A stretch of 64,000 bases of DNA, taken from positions 1 to 64,000 of the forward strand of contig NZ_JBKQWU010000019.1 in assembly GCF_047275745.1 (NCBI RefSeq). Reading direction: 5' to 3'. The stretch is from Amaricoccus sp047275745 (GTDB lineage Bacteria; Pseudomonadota; Alphaproteobacteria; Rhodobacterales; Rhodobacteraceae). This document shows, in pieces, positions 60,857-64,000 of the stretch (positions within the stretch are counted from its first letter, which is position 1; every line of letters begins with the position of its first letter). The notes beneath the pieces were generated by a model that had not been told where the DNA came from, searched no databases, and saw only the letters and a program-made list of their open reading frames with translations. The translations under genes and the position numbers were made by a program.

Positions 60857-61626
60857 ACGCCCTGACCGATATCATCCCCCCGACGCCCGACGATTTCATC
60901 CCCGCCAAACCCGCGGTCACCTCGGCGGAGGAGCGCCTCGCGGCCCAGGACTGGGAGGCTTTCGCCGAGGAGATGGACCGCTTCGGCTGCGCGAGACTCA
61001 AGGGCGTGCTGACCCCGGAGGAGTGCCGCGATCTCGCGGCGCTCTATCCCGAGGAGCGGCATTTCCGAAGTCATGTCCACATGGCGCGGCACGGGTTCGG
61101 CAAGGGCGAATACCGCTATTTCAAGTATCCGCTGCCGGATCTGCTCGGCGGTCTGCGCACGGCGCTTTGGCCGAGGCTGGCCGGGATCGCCAATGACTGG
61201 AACGCGCGGATGGGCATCGAGAGGCGCTATCCCGAGACGCATGCGGATTTCCTGCGCCAGTGCCATGAAGCTGGCCAGACCCGCCCGACGCCCTTGCTGC
61301 TGCGCTATGTCGAAGGTGACTTCAACTGCCTGCACCAGGATCTCTACGGCGATCTGGCCTTCCCGCTCCAGGTGGCGTTCCTGCTGTCGGAACCGGGCCG
61401 CGACTTCACCGGCGGCGAATTCGTGCTGACCGAACAGCGCTCCCGGATGCAGAGCCGCGCCGAGGTGGTGCCGCTTTCGCAGGGCGACGCCGTGGTCTTC
61501 GCCGTCCACAACCGCCCCGTTCGGGGCAGCCGCGGCCACTACCGCGTCAACCTCCGCCACGGCGTGAGCCGCGTCCGCTCCGGGGAACGCCACACACTCG
61601 GCATCATCTTCCACGACGCGAAGTGA
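60853..61626 (+). CDS. 2OG-Fe(II) oxygenase of the Oxygenase-NA type, probable DNA-damage repair
   Basis: 257 residues. Iron ligands H161 and D163 (LHQDLYGDLAFP) and H236 (YRVNLRHGVSRVRSG); ETHADFLRQCHEAGQTRPTP is a family block. It matches the group (PF09859, as I recall it) annotated as oxidative repair of alkylated DNA, distinct from AlkB. Translational coupling to ada strongly supports an alkylation-response role. The start at 60853 overlaps the ada stop. Confidence 0.85.
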   Translation: MNALTDIIPPTPDDFIPAKPAVTSAEERLAAQDWEAFAEEMDRFGCARLKGVLTPEECRDLAALYPEERHFRSHVHMARHGFGKGEYRYFKYPLPDLLGGLRTALWPRLAGIANDWNARMGIERRYPETHADFLRQCHEAGQTRPTPLLLRYVEGDFNCLHQDLYGDLAFPLQVAFLLSEPGRDFTGGEFVLTEQRSRMQSRAEVVPLSQGDAVVFAVHNRPVRGSRGHYRVNLRHGVSRVRSGERHTLGIIFHDAK

Positions 61627-61745
61627 TGCCTGACAATCTGGCTTGGAAGAGGGAAACTCACCGCTCTTCCGCCGTCGCCATGGCCTTCAACCATCGGTAA
61701 CTCCTGGGGAGCACAATCGTCCTTCCCACTATGCGGTGGCGATGA

Positions 61746-61776
61746 GAGGGCGGGCACGTACGCCGCGCCCGCCCTC
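61746..61776. terminator. Hairpin between convergent genes
   Basis: GAGGGCGGGC (61746-61755) and GCCCGCCCTC (61767-61776) around an 11-base loop, just past the stop of the minus-strand binding protein. It probably serves that gene and perhaps the ada operon. Confidence 0.7.
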
Positions 61777-61781
61777 GTGGC

Positions 61782-62915
61782 TCACTGGCCGAGCCAGGCC
61801 TGGAACTTGGCGTCGAGCTCGTCGCGGTGATCTGCCCACCACCCATAGTTGAACAAGATACCGGTCTTGGCGTTCTCCGGGTTCGTCGCCATGTGCGGTG
61901 CCATGTCGATTCCGAGCTCGGCGTGCTTGCCCACCAATGGCTGCGACGACGCGCGCGCCGGGCCGAGGGGCTGGTACTTCGAAATGTCGGCGAGCTTCTG
62001 GCTGCTGGTCGCGAACCGGAGGAAGTGCCTGACTCGATTCAGCCGATCCTCGGGCAAGTCGGCAGGTAGGACGAAGCCGTCGATATCGAGCACCTCGTAG
62101 TCCCAGAGCATCGCGACAGGCTGCTTTTGCTCCTCGATTACCGAGAACAGGCGGTTCCCGTAGGTCGAGCCGATCAGCACCTCCTTGTCCGCGAGAAGCT
62201 GCGGGGTCTCGGCGCCGGCCGACCACCAGACGGTCTGGTCCTTGATCGTGGCGAGCTTGTCGAACGCCTTCTGGGCGCCCTCGTCGGTCGCCAGAGTGTC
62301 GTAGATCTTGTCCGGGGCGACGCCGTCGCAGAGCAGCGCCCATTCGAGGTTGTTGATCGGCCGCTTCTCGAGCGAGCGCTTGCCCGGGAATTTTTCCGTG
62401 TCGAAGATGTCGCAGACCGAGGTCGGGACCGCGCCTTTCCAGTCCGCGACGTCAGTGCGATAGCCGAACGTCGTCGAGTAGAGGTTGGTCGGGACGAAGC
62501 ATTGCGAGACGATGTACTTGCCGACATCTTCGCTTGCCACCGTTCCGTCAGGGGCCGGAGCGAGCCATTCGTCGAAGGGAACCTCCGCCACCAACCCTTC
62601 GTCGCACAGCCGGATCGCATCGGCGGCGAGGACGTCGATGAGGTCCCAGGTGACGTTGCCCGCCTCGTTCTGGGCGCGTAGCTTGGCCACGCCCTCGTTC
62701 CCGCTCTCGTCCCAGATGATCTTGACGCCGGTCGCGGCTTCGTAGGGCTCGGCGAATACCTTCTCTTGCATCGCCTGGTAGGCGCCCCCCCACGAGACGA
62801 TCGTCATGGTATCGGCGCAGTTATCGCATGGCGCTAGGTCTGCCTCCTGTGCGACAGCGTCGATCACCGGCAGCGCTGTTAGCGCGACCGCTCCGAGAAT
62901 GTATGCGAGTCTCAT
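61782..62915 (-). CDS. PotD-like ABC transporter substrate-binding protein, orphan
   Basis: 377 residues. Signal peptide MRLAYILGAVALTALPVIDA-VAQ. The mature protein has MTIVSWGGAYQAMQEKVFAE, VTWDLIDVLAADAIRLCDEG and DGFVLPADLPEDRLNRVRHF, as in type I spermidine/putrescine binding proteins (COG0687 group). No permease or ATPase gene is beside it, so it may feed a transporter elsewhere or be a transposed single gene. Codon usage and local GC look slightly lower than in its neighbours. Confidence 0.88.
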   Translation of the reverse strand: MRLAYILGAVALTALPVIDAVAQEADLAPCDNCADTMTIVSWGGAYQAMQEKVFAEPYEAATGVKIIWDESGNEGVAKLRAQNEAGNVTWDLIDVLAADAIRLCDEGLVAEVPFDEWLAPAPDGTVASEDVGKYIVSQCFVPTNLYSTTFGYRTDVADWKGAVPTSVCDIFDTEKFPGKRSLEKRPINNLEWALLCDGVAPDKIYDTLATDEGAQKAFDKLATIKDQTVWWSAGAETPQLLADKEVLIGSTYGNRLFSVIEEQKQPVAMLWDYEVLDIDGFVLPADLPEDRLNRVRHFLRFATSSQKLADISKYQPLGPARASSQPLVGKHAELGIDMAPHMATNPENAKTGILFNYGWWADHRDELDAKFQAWLGQ

Positions 62916-63199
62916 GCGCTTTTCCTCCGTTTATGCCGTGAGGTTACATGCGGACTGGAAGCAGACAAGGCCAGCCGCGGAGTAGCGGTACTTCTCCGAA
63001 TCGCTGTGACTCACGAACAGCCGAGTCTATACCAGTGCGAAGAGAGCCGATTTCAGGATCGATGACGCCAGCGAGATCGGCTCGGCGATGGGTAGTCGAT
63101 CACCAGCCTACGCAGAATCTGCGGCGACTCCGCCGTATGGCTCGCCGATCAAACAACCGAGGCCGTACGCGCGCTCGGCCCGTTTCGCAACGGGGATGG
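62916..63199. other. Gene-free stretch upstream of the binding protein
   Basis: No convincing gene. The sequence is of mixed composition with scattered stops and no repeats. It should contain the promoter of the minus-strand binding protein; I cannot single out -35/-10 boxes. Confidence 0.4.
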
Positions 63200-63411
63200 C
63201 CTCGAGGCGGGTTCGTCCGCGCCGGCTGGCTTTGCGAGGTCGAGCCCGGCATCCTCGCCGCCGTCGGCTGCAACGGCCTCGGCGCCTCGAACGCTACCGC
63301 ATCAGGCCTCGCCGCCGCTGAAACCCTGCTCGGGGTGGACAGCGACCCTATTCGGATCTACCGCGGATTCGCGAAGCCGCAGGCGCGCTGGCGCTCGCCG
63401 CGCCGAAGTGA
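63200..63411 (+). pseudogene. Possible C-terminal remnant of an FAD-dependent oxidoreductase
   Basis: One frame reads EPGILAAVGCNGLGASNATA, SGLAAAETLLGVDSDPIRIY and RGFAKPQARW. This resembles the C-terminal GCNGxGxSNxTAxGxAAA block of DAO-type FAD oxidoreductases. Nothing upstream continues the family and no start exists. It ends just before the DMSP lyase gene. Weak evidence. Confidence 0.35.
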
Positions 63412-63431
63412 TCCCGAAAGGAAAGGCCCAC

Positions 63432-64000
63432 ATGCAGCGCGATCCCGCTCTCCAGGCGTTCACCGACGCCGTCCTCGCCGCCTTCGCCGAGGTGGCCCCA
63501 TGCCCCGAGGCGCGCGCCTCGCTGGACCGGATCGCCGCCGCCCTCGCCGAACCGGCGCCGCGACGCGAGCGGCCGGGCAGCCGGCTGCCGGCCTGCGACC
63601 ATCTCGACGTGGCGCTGGCCGCGCCGCAGCCGCGGCCGTCGCTCGGGCGGCTGGTCGCGGCGTTCCGCGCCATCGCGCCCGACCTCGAATGGGTACGACG
63701 GGCGAGCTACGACGAGACCGCCAGCGCGAACTTCGTCGACGGCCATGCCAACACGATGATCCTCGGACCGGCGGGGCTCGAGAACCGCCGGGATGTCTGG
63801 CTCGGGGCCTCGCTCCTCGCGCCGCGCGTCCGCTACACCGACCATTCGCACGCGCCAGAGGAGACCTACCTCGTGCTGTCCGACGGGGAGTTCCGCCAGG
63901 GCGACGACCCCTGGTTCGCGCCGGGTGTCGGCGGGTCGTTCTACAACGTCCCGTTCATCACCCACGCCATGCGCTCGGGCGACACCCCGCTCTTCGCGTT
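63432..64000 (+). CDS. dddQ: DddQ-type DMSP lyase (cupin), truncated by window end
   Basis: 189 complete codons from ATG 63432 (AAAGGAAAGGCCC upstream). The cupin motif is VRYTDHSHAPEETYLVLS, then WFAPGVGGSFYNVPFITHAM. Y135, H138, H140, E144, Y146 and H178 match, with a constant offset, the DddQ residues I recall (Y120, H123, H125, E129, Y131, H163) for metal and substrate binding. It would cleave dimethylsulfoniopropionate to dimethyl sulfide and acrylate. Only the last few residues lie beyond the window. It may form a transcription unit with genes off the edge. Confidence 0.8.
   Translation, partial: MQRDPALQAFTDAVLAAFAEVAPCPEARASLDRIAAALAEPAPRRERPGSRLPACDHLDVALAAPQPRPSLGRLVAAFRAIAPDLEWVRRASYDETASANFVDGHANTMILGPAGLENRRDVWLGASLLAPRVRYTDHSHAPEETYLVLSDGEFRQGDDPWFAPGVGGSFYNVPFITHAMRSGDTPLFA

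Noticed and set aside
63088..63321. 77-codon frame upstream of the DMSP lyase
   Set aside because: Arginine-rich tail and no ribosome site; the only family-like signal is in a different frame (oxidoreductase C-terminus).
1..64000. tRNA, rRNA, riboswitch and CRISPR features
   Set aside because: I saw no cloverleaf with an anticodon arm, no rRNA core sequence, no recognisable riboswitch and no repeat-spacer array; an Infernal/tRNAscan run would settle this.

Overview
The window is GC-rich DNA, roughly two-thirds G+C by eye, with long overlapping frames and GTG/ATG starts. Its content (RPA-type plasmid replication initiator with parAB, DddQ-type DMSP lyase, DmdC-type acyl-CoA dehydrogenase, VirD1-like mobilisation protein, decayed IS5 and IS630 elements) points to a Rhodobacterales (marine roseobacter-like) alphaproteobacterium. 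A complete partition and replication module with an iteron array at 27.4-31.3 kb indicates that this is an extrachromosomal replicon (plasmid or chromid), not the main chromosome. The taxon is inferred from gene content only.

Layout. 0-0.6 kb: an IS5-type remnant and an AT-rich stretch. 0.6-12.7 kb: four regulators with small metabolic units. These are a LuxR-type protein, a GntR/UTRA repressor with a fumarase-superfamily lyase and a DASS transporter, a MocR regulator with a TIM-barrel isomerase-like protein and an MFS carrier, and a large MalT-like LAL activator. 12.7-26.8 kb: a catabolic region (2OG dioxygenase, BKACE, hydrolase, quinone oxidoreductase-like protein, acyl-CoA ligases, FadL-like porin, acyl-CoA dehydrogenase, transporters). 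Four copies of one 21-bp dyad, each 17-19 bp before a -10-like box, punctuate this region. They look like the operators of the LAL activator. Several genes here are shortened or internally deleted. 26.9-31.3 kb: parD with a truncated parE, parA-parB, parS-like palindromes, rep, and an iteron origin.

31.4-54.5 kb: a surface-polysaccharide cluster. It has a polymerase-like protein, glycosyltransferases, a secreted clan GH-A hydrolase, an ExoF/Wza-like export protein, a Wzc-like protein with a damaged P-loop, and an ExoY-like priming transferase. A seven-gene minus-strand operon includes a WbpB/WbpE/WbpD-like module for diacetamido sugar synthesis. Wzx, a methyltransferase and a membrane acyltransferase follow. 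54.5-57.7 kb: a scrapyard holding an IS630 remnant, a VirD1-like gene behind a sequence closely resembling an Agrobacterium T-DNA border, an IS5 pseudogene where a relaxase gene would be expected, and a vapC pseudogene. 57.8-64 kb: small conserved proteins, an ada-2OG oxygenase DNA-repair operon, an orphan PotD-like binding protein, and the start of a dddQ-type DMSP lyase cut by the window edge.

Across the whole window, imperfect tandem repeats with mostly 12- or 15-bp units occur in intergenic DNA and, always in frame, in linkers and termini of otherwise ordinary proteins. This looks like a genome-level expansion process. All family assignments come from reading motifs by eye. No database search was possible.
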